Below, piece by piece: positions 1 through 9,412 of a stretch of 42,103 nt of DNA. Position 1 is the first letter of the stretch. Each line of letters starts with the position of its first letter. The stretch is taken from positions 2,863 through 44,965 of the forward strand of contig DHSR01000074.1 in the NCBI GenBank assembly GCA_002410555.1, in the 5' to 3' direction. The notes under the pieces are model-generated. The model was given only the letters and a program-made list of their open reading frames with translations, was not told the DNA's origin and did not search any database. The DNA is from Bacteroidales bacterium UBA5281. GTDB taxonomy: Bacteria; Bacteroidota; Bacteroidia; Bacteroidales; Lentimicrobiaceae. The translations under genes and the position numbers were made by a program.

Positions 1-3
1 AAG

Positions 4-205
4 CTGTTTTTATCCGCGAAACTGCGGCTCCCGCCTGAGGTGGCAGGCAACGACTCAACGACTCAACAAATCAACCTGCTTTTTGACAGGATTTACAAGA
101 TTTACAGGTTTTAAAACTGTTTTTATCCGCGAAACTGCGGCTCCCGCCTGAGGCGGCAGGCAACGACTAAACGACTCAACGACTCAACAAATCAACCTGC
201 TTTTT
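4..205. repeat. Two tandem copies of an ~85-bp intergenic repeat
   Basis: Bases 4-84 and 117-205 are near-identical. Both run from CTGTTTTTATCCGCGAAACT through a CCGCCTGAGGCGGCAGG-type palindrome to runs of the 9-mer CGACTCAAC and end in CAACCTGCTTTTT. The second copy has one extra 9-mer. There is no coding potential. This is the kind of dispersed palindromic filler seen in several other gaps of this window. Confidence 0.85.
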
Positions 206-207
206 AA

Positions 208-238
208 TTTGTTTCATAACAATATTAGTTTATATTTG
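208..238 (+). promoter_or_regulatory. Bacteroidota-type promoter (TTTG / TAnnTTTG)
   Basis: TTTG at 208-211 (-33 element) and TATATTTG at 231-238 (-7 element, TAnnTTTG) are separated by 19 bases, which matches the known primary sigma factor consensus of Bacteroidota. It points at the lipoprotein gene starting at 310, with a predicted leader of about 65 nt. Confidence 0.7.
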
Positions 239-309
239 CCGCATAAAAAATGAATGCAAATTACTTTAATTTTATTGTAAAAATACTTTACTAATTCAGT
301 TTTCGTACC

Positions 310-1410
310 TTGAAAACAAACAAAATCAGAAAAATCGCCTTTTTAGCAGGAATGGCAGCCGTTTTAATTTACATCGCCCCCGCTTGCAATAAGGAAAGAA
401 ACGAAGAACAACTGCCCGTTTTACAGCAGGATGATTTCACCGGCAACGAGGAACTGGTAAACAGGGTGCTGAATTTTTCACAAATGGCCGCCGAACTAAA
501 AGATGGGAAAATGCAAAAGAGTGGTGAAAAAATGCTTATTGACAATGCCATTTATTACATTAGTGCAACCTTAAACTATATATATTGCAATCACACGGCT
601 GCTTATGGTAAAATACACCTGGATACCATAACCTTCAGCCTGCCGGTAATAGCCACCGAAGGCAAAGCATACTTGGTGGATGCTTTGGAAGGATATAATA
701 CTGCGGTGGAAAAGGTAAGGGAAAAATACATGAAAATAAATAAGACCACCAGACAATTGATCAATATCGCTTTTATTGATTCTGAAATGAATCCTACCCT
801 GAAAGCGGTGGACCTAACCTTTGAAATACAAACCGGTACAGATAACGCACCGGCAATTGCTGCTTATGGTTTTTTTGATGTTGAAGAGCAGTATTGGTGG
901 TTTAGGGATACAGAAAATTGCTACAATGGAAATCCTACATTAGGAGGGGCTCCTAATGTACTTGAACAACATATCTTGTTTAAATACAAACCGGTACCAC
1001 CTCCCAATTGCAGGTACTGGTTTCCGTTTACAGAACCTAAAGATTTTATTGCAACCGATTATGAGGGAGATGGCGTACCTGATTATTTTTGTGACTACAA
1101 GATTTTCTATGCGTACGGCCCGGTAATAGAAATATTGACAGACACGGTTCAGTGCCTGGGGTTGGAAGCCAATCACCCGGGAATACATGAGATGGATTAT
1201 TATTTGAACGGGCTTGACGAAATATTAAGCGGGTTTCTTGCCAATACCGGAAAAAGTATTGCTACAATTAATATTGAAAGCAGGTTTGAGACAAATGTAA
1301 ATAATCTATCTTTAGTCACTATTCAACATATACCTCATCTTTCTTATGGTAAGAAGATGATTATGTGCTGGGAGGTTCCGAATAATGACTACCCAATTAG
1401 TATAGAGTAG
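310..1410 (+). CDS. Putative lipoprotein of unknown function
   Basis: The product is a 366-residue protein whose N-terminus (KTNKIRKIAFLAG, then a hydrophobic run, then APAC) reads as a lipoprotein signal with the lipidated Cys near residue 26. The start codon is TTG. The next in-frame ATG, at residue 15, would remove the positively charged n-region, so TTG is preferred. A good promoter lies 70 bp upstream. The mature part has no motif I recognise. It has a DYEGDGVPDYFCDY stretch resembling a Ca-binding Asp-rich loop, and several Cys. The T9SS protein gene follows 52 bp downstream on the same strand, so the two may be co-transcribed. Probable location is the outer membrane, facing periplasm or surface. 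Function unknown. Confidence 0.7.
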   Translation: MKTNKIRKIAFLAGMAAVLIYIAPACNKERNEEQLPVLQQDDFTGNEELVNRVLNFSQMAAELKDGKMQKSGEKMLIDNAIYYISATLNYIYCNHTAAYGKIHLDTITFSLPVIATEGKAYLVDALEGYNTAVEKVREKYMKINKTTRQLINIAFIDSEMNPTLKAVDLTFEIQTGTDNAPAIAAYGFFDVEEQYWWFRDTENCYNGNPTLGGAPNVLEQHILFKYKPVPPPNCRYWFPFTEPKDFIATDYEGDGVPDYFCDYKIFYAYGPVIEILTDTVQCLGLEANHPGIHEMDYYLNGLDEILSGFLANTGKSIATINIESRFETNVNNLSLVTIQHIPHLSYGKKMIMCWEVPNNDYPISIE

Positions 1411-1462
1411 CATTTCATTTGTTATTTTATACATCCATAACCACTACAATTTCCTAAGCCCG

Positions 1463-2938
1463 ATGAAAATGAAATATCTTTTAACACTTATTTTTCTTTC
1501 CTGCATTATTTTGGTTCATGGACAACCCAGTTTCCAAATAATTTTCCCAACGGAAGGAAGAAATGAAGTTGGAGGGAGCATAATTGAAGATAGTCAAGGT
1601 AATTATTTAGCATATGGAAGTTGTATGGGTGACATAGAATTAGTACTCCAGGGAATGATTTGGAAAATTGGTCCAACTGGTGATACAATTTCAAAGGTAA
1701 CTGTCTTTGGTGATTCTGCTTCCGTGATATGTTATGTAACCCAAATCGAAAATGGTAATTACAAGGCAGTAGGGTGGATTGGTTCAGATATTAATGAGGC
1801 TCACAATCTTTTGGTACTTGAGTTGGATGCCAGCCTCAATATCCTTAGCAGAAAAGACATTGAGTTACCGGGGATTCAAGCAGTAACAACTTTCATTATG
1901 AAGAAGCATTTGCAATCCTATTATCTATTTTTAGGCAATTATGGATTGCAATCGAATCCCCCCAACCTGAACGACCCTTACTTTGTTAAGCTCAATAGCA
2001 ATTTTGATACGGTGTGCACACGTCGGTACTCTATCAACGGAAACCAGCAATGTCATGAAATGCTTTTTTCACCCGACGGTTCACAATTGTGGTTGCTTTC
2101 AGAGGCATATTTTCCTGAGTTGGTCACTGGATGTCTCGTTCAATTGGTGATTTATGATACCCTGTTTAACTATGAGCGGGTAAAAACCCTGAACAGAACG
2201 GATATGATGGGCTTATCAAAGGCAAAATGGATTACCGACAGCACCTTCTTATTGGCCTATAATTACAGAAAATATAGGTCAACGCAGCAAAATATAGCCA
2301 TAGCTGAAACTGACTCTTCCTTTTTGTTTACGGATTATACCCAGATAGGAGCGCAGGATACTATTGATTATATTGGTTTTGGGAATGCCCTTGATTTTAA
2401 TTCGCCTGACAGTATCCATTACGTGGGGACAAAAAATATTATTCCTGACTTTTGGTCGCCGCATCCTTCCTGGATACGGGTTGGTATGCTTAACCGTCAA
2501 CTTGAGCCTGTTTACGAGCGATTTTATGGCGGAGATGCACGTTACTGGGCATTTTCAATACTAAGTACCCGTGATGGAGGAGCCTTTGTGTCAGCTTCCC
2601 GTTACGATCATAACCAGCACAGCAACTATAATGATGTTTTTTTTATGAAGCTCAACAATCAGGGATTGGTTACCATGAGCAGTCATCCGGATTTATGCCC
2701 ACTGCTGCCCGCGGTTGTTTATCCCAATCCTGCAAAAGAAATGCTTTTTGTTGATTTATCGTGGGGCAAAGCCAACTGCTTAATTAACGATATAACCGGA
2801 AAACAGCTAATGCAGGTAAACCTTCGCAATGGGAAAAATAGCATCAACGTTGCCAACTTGCCACCCGGCATCTATTTCATAGTATTAAAAGGACGGCAAA
2901 ATGAAGTATTCACGCAAAAAATAATAATTCAACAATAA
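1463..2938 (+). CDS. Secreted protein with type IX secretion C-terminal sorting domain
   Basis: The product is a 491-residue protein with a clear Sec signal (MKMKYLLTLIFLSCIILVHG). The body, about residues 25-415, is rich in repeated beta-strand patterns with D/N-rich turns, as in beta-propeller-like surface proteins (for example GGAFVSASRYDHN). The last ~75 residues form a typical T9SS type A sorting domain: VVYPNPAKE, then ITGKQLMQVNL, then LPPGIYFIVL and a basic-hydrophobic end. This predicts export across the outer membrane by the Por/T9SS machinery and cell-surface attachment or release. No catalytic motif is visible in the body, so the ligand or activity is unknown. It lies downstream of a lipoprotein gene on the same strand. 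Confidence 0.85.
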   Translation: MKMKYLLTLIFLSCIILVHGQPSFQIIFPTEGRNEVGGSIIEDSQGNYLAYGSCMGDIELVLQGMIWKIGPTGDTISKVTVFGDSASVICYVTQIENGNYKAVGWIGSDINEAHNLLVLELDASLNILSRKDIELPGIQAVTTFIMKKHLQSYYLFLGNYGLQSNPPNLNDPYFVKLNSNFDTVCTRRYSINGNQQCHEMLFSPDGSQLWLLSEAYFPELVTGCLVQLVIYDTLFNYERVKTLNRTDMMGLSKAKWITDSTFLLAYNYRKYRSTQQNIAIAETDSSFLFTDYTQIGAQDTIDYIGFGNALDFNSPDSIHYVGTKNIIPDFWSPHPSWIRVGMLNRQLEPVYERFYGGDARYWAFSILSTRDGGAFVSASRYDHNQHSNYNDVFFMKLNNQGLVTMSSHPDLCPLLPAVVYPNPAKEMLFVDLSWGKANCLINDITGKQLMQVNLRNGKNSINVANLPPGIYFIVLKGRQNEVFTQKIIIQQ

Positions 2939-3037
2939 ATGAATGCCCCGCTGCTTAAGAAAATTGAGGAGTTGACACTGTATGTGATTGAGTTGGGAAA
3001 AAGAGTGCAAATATTAAAAACATATATTCAAGCTTAA
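2939..3037 (+). pseudogene. Scrap of a coiled-coil C-terminal tail
   Basis: An ATG overlapping the end of the preceding gene's stop region opens a 32-codon frame containing LLKKIEELTLYVIELGK. This heptad-like string is common at the extreme C-terminus of much longer secreted or tail-fibre-like Bacteroidota proteins (KIEELTLYVIEL followed by a coiled coil). Here the body is missing and only the tail remains, so I read it as the 3' end of a lost gene. A real 32-residue peptide cannot be excluded. Confidence 0.45.
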
Positions 3038-3087
3038 TCCTAACCAAAAAGCACCGCAAACATTTTCGTAATCTGGCATAGCTAAAG

Positions 3088-3834
3088 ATGAAAAGTCAAA
3101 ATTTTTTAATAATTGTATTTTCAGTTGCCCTGTTAATTCTGGCCTGGACAAAATCATATTGTTCAAACTTCGAAATTTCTAGAGAAACAAATAGTGATTC
3201 TGTAAAGTCAAACAACTATTTGAAAAATAACCAACCAAATGATGCATATTTTAATTTAAAACTGGCTCCTTTTGATATACTGTTGGGTGATTATATTACG
3301 AACAGTTACTCTTTTGGACTTACTGCTGAAAAATCCCTTTCTACTTCTTATAGCATTAATCTTGGAGCCAGTTATATTTTTACTGACAAAAATGATATTT
3401 TTAATAAGTCGAAAGTGAATGTAATTTCAAATAATGTAAAAGGGTTTTCATTTCATTCCGAACTAAGAAAATATTTTTCGAAAAATAGTGGGTTATTGCA
3501 AGGATTATATTGGGCTCCTGGTGCTAAATTTTTCTATACTGATGCATTGCTGGAAAATTATTCAGTAAAAAGAATTTCTTTAGGGACATACTTGAGTATT
3601 GGATATCAAAAGGTCACTAAAGGAAGAATCGTTTATGATTTTGGATGTGGTATAGGCCTTAAGTTTGTTGAGTCATCAAATAATTCAAATACTGATGATT
3701 TTTATAATATTACTTGTCATATTACTGATGGAGGTAAAAAACCTTACCATGATGGAAATGCCATATTTCCAGCTTTTACTGTTAATATAAAAATAGGTTT
3801 CAAGTTTTGTGACATAAAAAAACTAAAGAAGTGA
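3088..3834 (+). CDS. Small outer-membrane beta-barrel-like protein
   Basis: The product is a 248-residue protein with a signal peptide (about residues 1-26). The mature part alternates hydrophobic and polar residues in strands with aromatic ends (YSFGLTAEKSL, YSINLGASYIF, RISLGTYLSIGYQ, VNIKIGFKF), including a C-terminal strand ending in F before a short Lys-rich tail. This fits an 8-stranded outer-membrane beta-barrel of the DUF3575/OmpA-barrel kind. The family assignment is inferred from the strand pattern only. It stands alone on the plus strand, just left of the exporter gene remnant that marks the island edge. Its base composition is AT-rich like the island's. Confidence 0.6.
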   Translation: MKSQNFLIIVFSVALLILAWTKSYCSNFEISRETNSDSVKSNNYLKNNQPNDAYFNLKLAPFDILLGDYITNSYSFGLTAEKSLSTSYSINLGASYIFTDKNDIFNKSKVNVISNNVKGFSFHSELRKYFSKNSGLLQGLYWAPGAKFFYTDALLENYSVKRISLGTYLSIGYQKVTKGRIVYDFGCGIGLKFVESSNNSNTDDFYNITCHITDGGKKPYHDGNAIFPAFTVNIKIGFKFCDIKKLKK

Positions 3835-3840
3835 CACCTC

Positions 3841-3948
3841 CCTAACTTTCCCTTCACTCGTCTGTTAAAGTTTTGCATTGCTTAAACAAGAATTCACTAC
3901 CCAATGACCGATGAAACCCTCAAACGGAAAATTACCCTTCCGGGATTA
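3841..3948 (+). pseudogene. 5' remnant of an ABC exporter gene (left island edge)
   Basis: These 108 bp match 26916-27023 over their full length without gaps, with about ten mismatches: the upstream leader plus codons 1-15 (MTDETLKRKITLPGL) of the exporter gene intact at 26979. After codon 15 the match stops. In the coding part the five differences (ACC/ACA, CTC/CTG, ACC/ACG, CTT/CTA, CCG/CCC) are all third-position and synonymous. The remnant therefore diverged while it was still part of a working gene and was cut off later. Confidence 0.85.
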
Positions 3949-4131
3949 TTGCCCGCCAGCGCTCAATACCATCGAGCATTTATTTCGATTTTTCTTTCTT
4001 TGTCGTAAATCTTTTTGATGGCAATAATCAAATAAAAATGCACGTGCCCATTTGCCTCATAAAAAATTGATGTTGCAAGGTGGTTTTATTAATGAATTGG
4101 AATAAATGAATGGTTTTCGAGTATAATGCTG
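3949..4131. other. Gap at the left edge of the island
   Basis: There is no complete gene. On the minus strand a stop-free stretch of about 38 codons (roughly 3975-4090, reading ...EANGHVHFYLII...) ends in TGA and could be the tail of a lost gene, but I do not recognise it. I see no clear terminator for the barrel gene that ends at 4132. Confidence 0.35.
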
Positions 4132-6864
4132 CTAAAAAAGGTACTCCACCCGTAATATTGCCATTCTTCCCCGGAGGTCATATCTACTCATTGATAAGTA
4201 ATTGAACGTATTGGAGAATATGGTATGCTGCTTTACGTTAAAAAGGTTCACCATTTCAAGCGTAAAATCAATGCCGCTCTTTTTAGGGGTATAGCGGGCT
4301 TTGAAGTCTGTAAAAATATATTTAACCGGGTTATTGTCCGATACTTCAGTGTAACTGTGACTGGTATTTATTTCTAAAAATATCTTTTTAAGTAATGTGG
4401 TACCTATGCTCAGGTTTTGTTCAAAATTATAGGCCCGATAATTTAAATGATCCGTTCCTGTTGCATCATCATTCAATTTATTGTGGCTCCACATGAAGAC
4501 AGGAGTATAGTTGACATGTAATGTGCGGATTAATTTTTTATTGAGGCTTGCCGAAAGCGTAACGCTTTTATTTTGAAATGAAAGCAGTTCATGGTTAACC
4601 AATTGCTCGTAATTGGTTGAGTTTAATATAGTTTTTAATGCCAGGCTGCTTTTGGTAAGATACAGATATTTGCTTGTACTCAAGTTAAGCTGAAAGTTTT
4701 CGGTGGTGTTGTTGTATGGCAACAGTATGGTTTTTACTATATTGTCGGCTATTTCATTTGCTAAAATATTATTTGCTTTAACTTTAATGTATTGCAATCC
4801 ACTGTTTAAAAAAAACATGCTCACCGGGTTTTCAAAACCATAATTTAAAACCATGGAATGGATTTTCTTTTCCTGTAGTTCAGCGTCATTTGCATGTAAA
4901 AGCCTGTAGTTTAACAATACTGCTCCCCTGTATATGTCTTTAATAGTGCTAAAGGGATTGGTGTAATTATAATTTAATTGTAAGGTGTGTTGTTGGGATA
5001 CATTATACTTTATATTCAGGGAAGGTGAAAAAATAATTTTTTGTTTGCAGGTGTCTGAATTATAATCTTGCTGATGATAATGAATGCTTTGGTATGAAAC
5101 GGGTAATTGAACAACTGAGTTCAGTTTTCCCCGCTTATAGTAATATTTATTGGCAATGTATATATTTTCTTTATTCCAGTTTAGTTCATTGCCTGCATCA
5201 ATTAAAAACGGATCAGGATGTTCTTTTTGGTTAAAGAATAATGTTGTATTCAATTGCTGTATTTGGGTCGAATAGCCAATATTATATTCCTGTACGATAT
5301 GTTTCCCCGGAATGGTATAACCCACATAAGCATTTGAATAAACAGCAGGTATTTGTATGTTTTGTGAAATGGTATCGTAATATCTGTTTTCACCCGAAAT
5401 GTTATAATACAAACCATCATTAATGAGCAGTGATTGTTCATTGTCGCTATATTTGACCAGCCATCTTAGCGTGAGAATATTTTTACCTTTAGTGGCAGGA
5501 ATCCAGGTTATATCATTTGAAAGTTCATGAATGTTTTTCGTTAATGATTCAGTAAAGGGTGCTGAATTTAGAAAAAACTGGCTGTTTTCAGTTGCGTGTG
5601 CAATGTTTATTTTAATATTGTTGTTGAAATAATACTGCTCCTTGTTAATCATTAAGTTAGCAGAAGCATGCATCTTATGTGGCTTACTGTTTATATGCTG
5701 TTGTTCATTGTAACGGGTAGTATCATTTTTTGCATAATATGCTGAGGAGTTATAATATTTGAGGTTATTGTTGTCTTTGAAGCCCTGCAAATTAATTCTG
5801 AATTGCAATTCGTTTTTTAAATTTATTAAATTATTAAAACTTGCCAGTACCGATTTATTAATATACCAGGTTTGCCGTGGCAGGTTAGGCGGCCCCACAG
5901 TTGCAAGCGATAAATTTATGGCGTCGGTTTTTTCATCTATATTTTCAAGCGGATTTGATGCACCTGGCTGGGAAAGCATATTGCTGTAGTCCGTGCCGGT
6001 ATTATTGGCCATTACCGAATTTATTAATTTCAAATTCCTGCTCAATAATATAGGGGTTAATGCACCATCGTATAAAGCCGGTACACCGGCGGCCCCCATT
6101 GCTTTGTATGTTGCCTTCAATTTATCTTCATCTTTCAAAATCAGATTCAGTGCTACTTTGTCCGACAATACTTTTTTTCTTAATACTTTTATTGGTTGAA
6201 AGTTTTTTATAACATCCACACTTTCAATCATTTCTTTGCTAATCATTTTGGGCAAGTCGCCATATCGGCCATCCATCACGTTATCACCCTGTATGTAGAG
6301 GTTCTCTATTTCTTTTCCATTAAATGAAATTCTGCCATCGGCTGCAACCTCAAGGCCAGGCATGCGCCTGAGAACATCACCAATACTTCTGTCCTCTTTT
6401 TGTGTAAAACTTGCTACATCATAGCGAATCGTATCGCCTGATGCGTATATCTGTGGTTTGCTTTTTATTTCTATTTCCGGAAGGGTAAACGGCTCGGTTT
6501 CGAGTAAAAAATTATACTCCAGCATCTGGCTTCTTACCTGCACATTTTGCGTTTTGTATCCAATATGGGTTACTTCAAGCCAGAGAGGTCTGTCTGGTGA
6601 TGAAGATGCCAAACGGATTGAATATTCACCATTATTATTGGTGATACAATATTGAACAATACTGCCTTTTTCATCTATAAGTTTAACATGAGCGTTGGGT
6701 AAGGGTTCATTGGCTTTATTTTTCACTTCTCCGGTATAGGTTTGCACTTGAGCAAAAACAAACGCTGGGTAAAATAGAAGCGCAAGAAGAGTGCTGTAAA
6801 AAAATGAAGGCAGAAGTATTTTATTCACAAAAGTAGCTATTGATACAGATAAACAGTAATCCAT
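4132..6864 (-). CDS. TonB-dependent-receptor-like outer membrane protein (module 1)
   Basis: The product is a 910-residue protein. It has a signal peptide (to about FAQ, residue 39), a carboxypeptidase-regulatory-like beta-sandwich (about 40-125, TGEVKNKANEPLPNAHV), a plug-like region (about 135-240, with GDVLRRMPGLEVAADGRI and IQGDNVMDGRYGDLP) and a long beta-barrel ending in ILRVEYLF. This is the architecture of the PF14905-type outer-membrane barrels related to TonB receptors. No TonB box is obvious. It is the last gene of module 1, 5 bp after the GLPGLI gene. A barrel-GLPGLI pair of the same order occurs in module 2, which suggests the pair acts as a unit, for example in uptake, sensing or surface display linked to the peptide. 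The substrate is unknown. Confidence 0.85.
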   Translation of the reverse strand: MDYCLSVSIATFVNKILLPSFFYSTLLALLFYPAFVFAQVQTYTGEVKNKANEPLPNAHVKLIDEKGSIVQYCITNNNGEYSIRLASSSPDRPLWLEVTHIGYKTQNVQVRSQMLEYNFLLETEPFTLPEIEIKSKPQIYASGDTIRYDVASFTQKEDRSIGDVLRRMPGLEVAADGRISFNGKEIENLYIQGDNVMDGRYGDLPKMISKEMIESVDVIKNFQPIKVLRKKVLSDKVALNLILKDEDKLKATYKAMGAAGVPALYDGALTPILLSRNLKLINSVMANNTGTDYSNMLSQPGASNPLENIDEKTDAINLSLATVGPPNLPRQTWYINKSVLASFNNLINLKNELQFRINLQGFKDNNNLKYYNSSAYYAKNDTTRYNEQQHINSKPHKMHASANLMINKEQYYFNNNIKINIAHATENSQFFLNSAPFTESLTKNIHELSNDITWIPATKGKNILTLRWLVKYSDNEQSLLINDGLYYNISGENRYYDTISQNIQIPAVYSNAYVGYTIPGKHIVQEYNIGYSTQIQQLNTTLFFNQKEHPDPFLIDAGNELNWNKENIYIANKYYYKRGKLNSVVQLPVSYQSIHYHQQDYNSDTCKQKIIFSPSLNIKYNVSQQHTLQLNYNYTNPFSTIKDIYRGAVLLNYRLLHANDAELQEKKIHSMVLNYGFENPVSMFFLNSGLQYIKVKANNILANEIADNIVKTILLPYNNTTENFQLNLSTSKYLYLTKSSLALKTILNSTNYEQLVNHELLSFQNKSVTLSASLNKKLIRTLHVNYTPVFMWSHNKLNDDATGTDHLNYRAYNFEQNLSIGTTLLKKIFLEINTSHSYTEVSDNNPVKYIFTDFKARYTPKKSGIDFTLEMVNLFNVKQHTIFSNTFNYLSMSRYDLRGRMAILRVEYLF

Positions 6865-6869
6865 TTATC

Positions 6870-7742
6870 CTATTTAATTTCCATTGGATTATAGGTCTTT
6901 ATTGTGTTGGATCGGGTAGCTTGTGTATTATCACTATTGATCACACTTAATTTTGCATCAGGAAAAGCAGCCGACCACATAGACTCCGGATCTGTTTCAT
7001 ACGCTTTTTTGATTTTGTTGTAACGGGAAGGGGTGGTAACAACAGTGAACCGTTTATCATCTTTAAAAAAGGAAGCTGTGGTTTCTTTCCCCTCCTGAGG
7101 TTTTATAATTTCGATGAAAGTAAAAATCACTTCGTTGCGGCTATCCCTGGCTTCGAGTATAAGTCCGGGCAATCCTGATAGCTTCCAGGGCCCATCCTGT
7201 AAAGGCAGATCCTGGGTAAACCAGACATCATATAATCGGCCTCCATAGCTTCCGGAGGCTTTTTGGCAGTTGTAGTTGCCTATTGTTTTCTTCTCATCCA
7301 GTATTTGCCATTCAATCTTAGGCAGATTTGTTTCTGTTCTGTAGTCTTTGGGCCCCATGAAACCCCATACAGTAAGTTTTTTATTTTCAAAATCTTTTAA
7401 GATCTGCTCATCGATAACCACATTGTTATTATTAACCATGAGTAATGGGCCACCGCTAACCGCCATCTTCTGGCCTAAACCTTGTTCACCAACCAACGCT
7501 TTATCAGCATTGTCAGTGTTTTGTTCTCTTTGAAGTTGGTTGTACATTTTTTCAGAAATATAACGGCTGCTGTTTTTACCAACCGATAAAATCATTTTGT
7601 CGGTAAAGGGGTTTTCTTTGTCGGCCAAGTCGCGTACATATTCAAATTCATACATAATATTGAATAACACTGGATCCTGCGCCTGACATAGGAAGCCTGA
7701 AAAAAGTATGATTGAACCGATTAAAGTGGGAATTGTTTTCAT
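6870..7742 (-). CDS. GLPGLI family protein (module 1)
   Basis: The product is a 290-residue secreted protein. The signal peptide is about residues 1-22 (ending CQAQ). The family's name motif GLPGLI is present exactly at about 190-195, preceded by YDVWFTQDLPLQDGPW, the usual conserved approach. A NYNCQKA segment (Cys about 159) is also typical. GLPGLI proteins are widespread periplasmic or surface proteins of Bacteroidota with no settled biochemical role. The gene starts 42 bp after the thioredoxin-like lipoprotein gene and ends 5 bp before the barrel gene, so the module is a tight operon. Compared with the module 2 copy it is about 60 residues longer and only distantly similar, so the two pairs are not a recent duplication. 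Confidence 0.9.
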   Translation of the reverse strand: MKTIPTLIGSIILFSGFLCQAQDPVLFNIMYEFEYVRDLADKENPFTDKMILSVGKNSSRYISEKMYNQLQREQNTDNADKALVGEQGLGQKMAVSGGPLLMVNNNNVVIDEQILKDFENKKLTVWGFMGPKDYRTETNLPKIEWQILDEKKTIGNYNCQKASGSYGGRLYDVWFTQDLPLQDGPWKLSGLPGLILEARDSRNEVIFTFIEIIKPQEGKETTASFFKDDKRFTVVTTPSRYNKIKKAYETDPESMWSAAFPDAKLSVINSDNTQATRSNTIKTYNPMEIK

Positions 7743-7784
7743 TTGTTTTAACTTAAGATTTTAAAGTAAATGCGACCAGGTTCT

Positions 7785-8309
7785 CTATTTGTCCGGAATT
7801 AATTCCAGAAATTTTCTTTTATCTTTATTGAAATTGCCAGTAAGCAATATCTTATTATCTCCATTGGTTAATACCTGCATTCCATCCTCAATATTCAATA
7901 AAGTAGCATTGAGCTCAATAAATTTGTCTTCAAGGTCCAGAACCAGGGGAATTTGAATGTTATCCATCTTTTTACTTTCGAAAAAGTATTTAATAAGTTG
8001 GAAATTGTCATCAGCACGGCAAATTGCAATTACTTGTGCATCTTTATTTTGAACTTTAAGTTTTTGGCTAATGCTATCCAGATCATAGAGTTGTGGTATG
8101 CAGGTGGGGCATGAAACATTTACCAGGGAATATATTTTCGATTTTTTACTGAAAAGACTGGTCGAGTCAAGAATTTCGGCAAGATATGGATTGAATATTT
8201 CAATCCGGTGGGGGAGATTTAACAATATTTCCGGGTGCTTATCTGAATGCCGGTTGCATGACACGAAGAAAGCGAGCCCAATGAATCCAATAATAATTCT
8301 TGTCTTCAT
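7785..8309 (-). CDS. Thioredoxin-like lipoprotein (TlpA/redoxin-like)
   Basis: The product is a 174-residue protein. The signal MKTRIIIGFIGLAFFVSC places the lipidated Cys at 18. A redox-active CPTC motif sits at about residues 67-70 in the context KIYSLVNVSCPTC, the beta1-alpha1 position of a thioredoxin fold. Later strands (AQVIAICRADDN, IPLVLDLED) fit the same fold. A cis-Pro is not obvious. The likely site is the periplasmic face of a membrane. It lies 4 bp downstream of the BF3164-like gene and in the same operon as a secreted Cys-rich peptide with five cysteines, so it may handle that peptide's disulfides. That link is inferred from context only. Confidence 0.7.
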   Translation of the reverse strand: MKTRIIIGFIGLAFFVSCNRHSDKHPEILLNLPHRIEIFNPYLAEILDSTSLFSKKSKIYSLVNVSCPTCIPQLYDLDSISQKLKVQNKDAQVIAICRADDNFQLIKYFFESKKMDNIQIPLVLDLEDKFIELNATLLNIEDGMQVLTNGDNKILLTGNFNKDKRKFLELIPDK

Positions 8310-8313
8310 TGGC

Positions 8314-9366
8314 TCAGATTTCAGCAGTTTTTAATAGTTTGGTTTGAGGATTAAAGGTATATATCCGTGAATCATCACTTGTAACGACAAAGTCATTTAT
8401 ATAATCCTTTAGTGCTATTTTCTTTACCGGTGCACCGTCCCAGTCAAAAACGTAAATATTTTTCCCATAATAAGGGAGGGTTTCCTCTTCCCGGTTGCCG
8501 GAAAATAAAACGTAAATATGGTTGTCGGTAGCTTTCACACTCACCGCTGCAAACCTTGTATTGTTATTGCGGGAGATCATTTTTTTTCCCTCATATCCGG
8601 CCACCACATCAACTTCTGGTCCAAATCCATCAGGTCCCTTAATTATTGTTGATTTTTTCGTATCAAGATCAAACACCTCTATCTGATCAGCATAGCGGCA
8701 GGCCAGCACGCATTTATTGGCAGATGGTTTTAAACAAAGAAAACTTTCATAAGCCATCTTTTCTTCTCTGGCCGGATTCTCAGAACCTGCTTTATGATAG
8801 GGTATCAATTCATCCAAAACCTTTCCTGTTGAAAGGTTGAACCTGGTCAACTTAAAATCAGAATCGTAATTGCCACTGCCTATCAGTGTAGAGTCGCTAT
8901 CCATTTGTATTGAATAGTAAAATACAGGCAATGGCAGTTCTTTACTTTCATCGGACTTTTTATCAGTTAAAAGCAACGGTGATAGAATAATTTTTTGTTT
9001 GTTGAGGTCATATACCCACAAGTTTGAAGATACAATACCATAAGACAAAAAGCCCAACGATTGCCCGGTTTTATAACCTGACTCTATGTGGTGTGAAATG
9101 AAATTACGGGAGTTAAGGTTAATCGAAGAAAAATGATACTTTGAGCTGTTTGCTTTGTTTCTGATAATCAATAGGGTGTCATGGTATAAAAATAATCCAT
9201 CGGGACTTATCGTGTCAAACTTCATAAATTCATTCTCTTCAAGTAATTGAACGAGCGGGAATTTATTAAATGTAGTTTCGTTTTCAGGTGTTTTGGTTAT
9301 ATTGTTGCTGCAAGCACCAAAGGATAATAGAAAAACGGAAAGTATTTTAATGGAGTTTCTCATCAT
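8314..9366 (-). CDS. BF3164-like six-bladed beta-propeller lipoprotein
   Basis: The product is a 350-residue lipoprotein (MMRNSIKILSVFLLSFGAC, lipid Cys about 20). The mature part shows repeating strand clusters (GYKTGQSLGFLSYGIV, NKCVLACRYADQIEVFDLD, TDNHIYVLFSGNREE, KNIYVFDWDGAPVKKIAL, DDSRIYTFNP) as in TolB-like or BF3164-family six-bladed propellers. In Bacteroidota, BF3164-type lipoproteins are repeatedly found next to genes for small NVEALA-type secreted peptides. The same arrangement is seen here, with the 72-residue Cys-rich peptide gene just upstream. The start could be Met1 or Met2. It probably sits in the periplasm or on the cell surface as a peptide partner. The exact role is unknown. 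Confidence 0.75.
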   Translation of the reverse strand: MMRNSIKILSVFLLSFGACSNNITKTPENETTFNKFPLVQLLEENEFMKFDTISPDGLFLYHDTLLIIRNKANSSKYHFSSINLNSRNFISHHIESGYKTGQSLGFLSYGIVSSNLWVYDLNKQKIILSPLLLTDKKSDESKELPLPVFYYSIQMDSDSTLIGSGNYDSDFKLTRFNLSTGKVLDELIPYHKAGSENPAREEKMAYESFLCLKPSANKCVLACRYADQIEVFDLDTKKSTIIKGPDGFGPEVDVVAGYEGKKMISRNNNTRFAAVSVKATDNHIYVLFSGNREEETLPYYGKNIYVFDWDGAPVKKIALKDYINDFVVTSDDSRIYTFNPQTKLLKTAEI

Positions 9367-9412
9367 AATGCAAATAATTGTAAACGTAAAATATGATTAT
9401 TTTTAAAATTTA

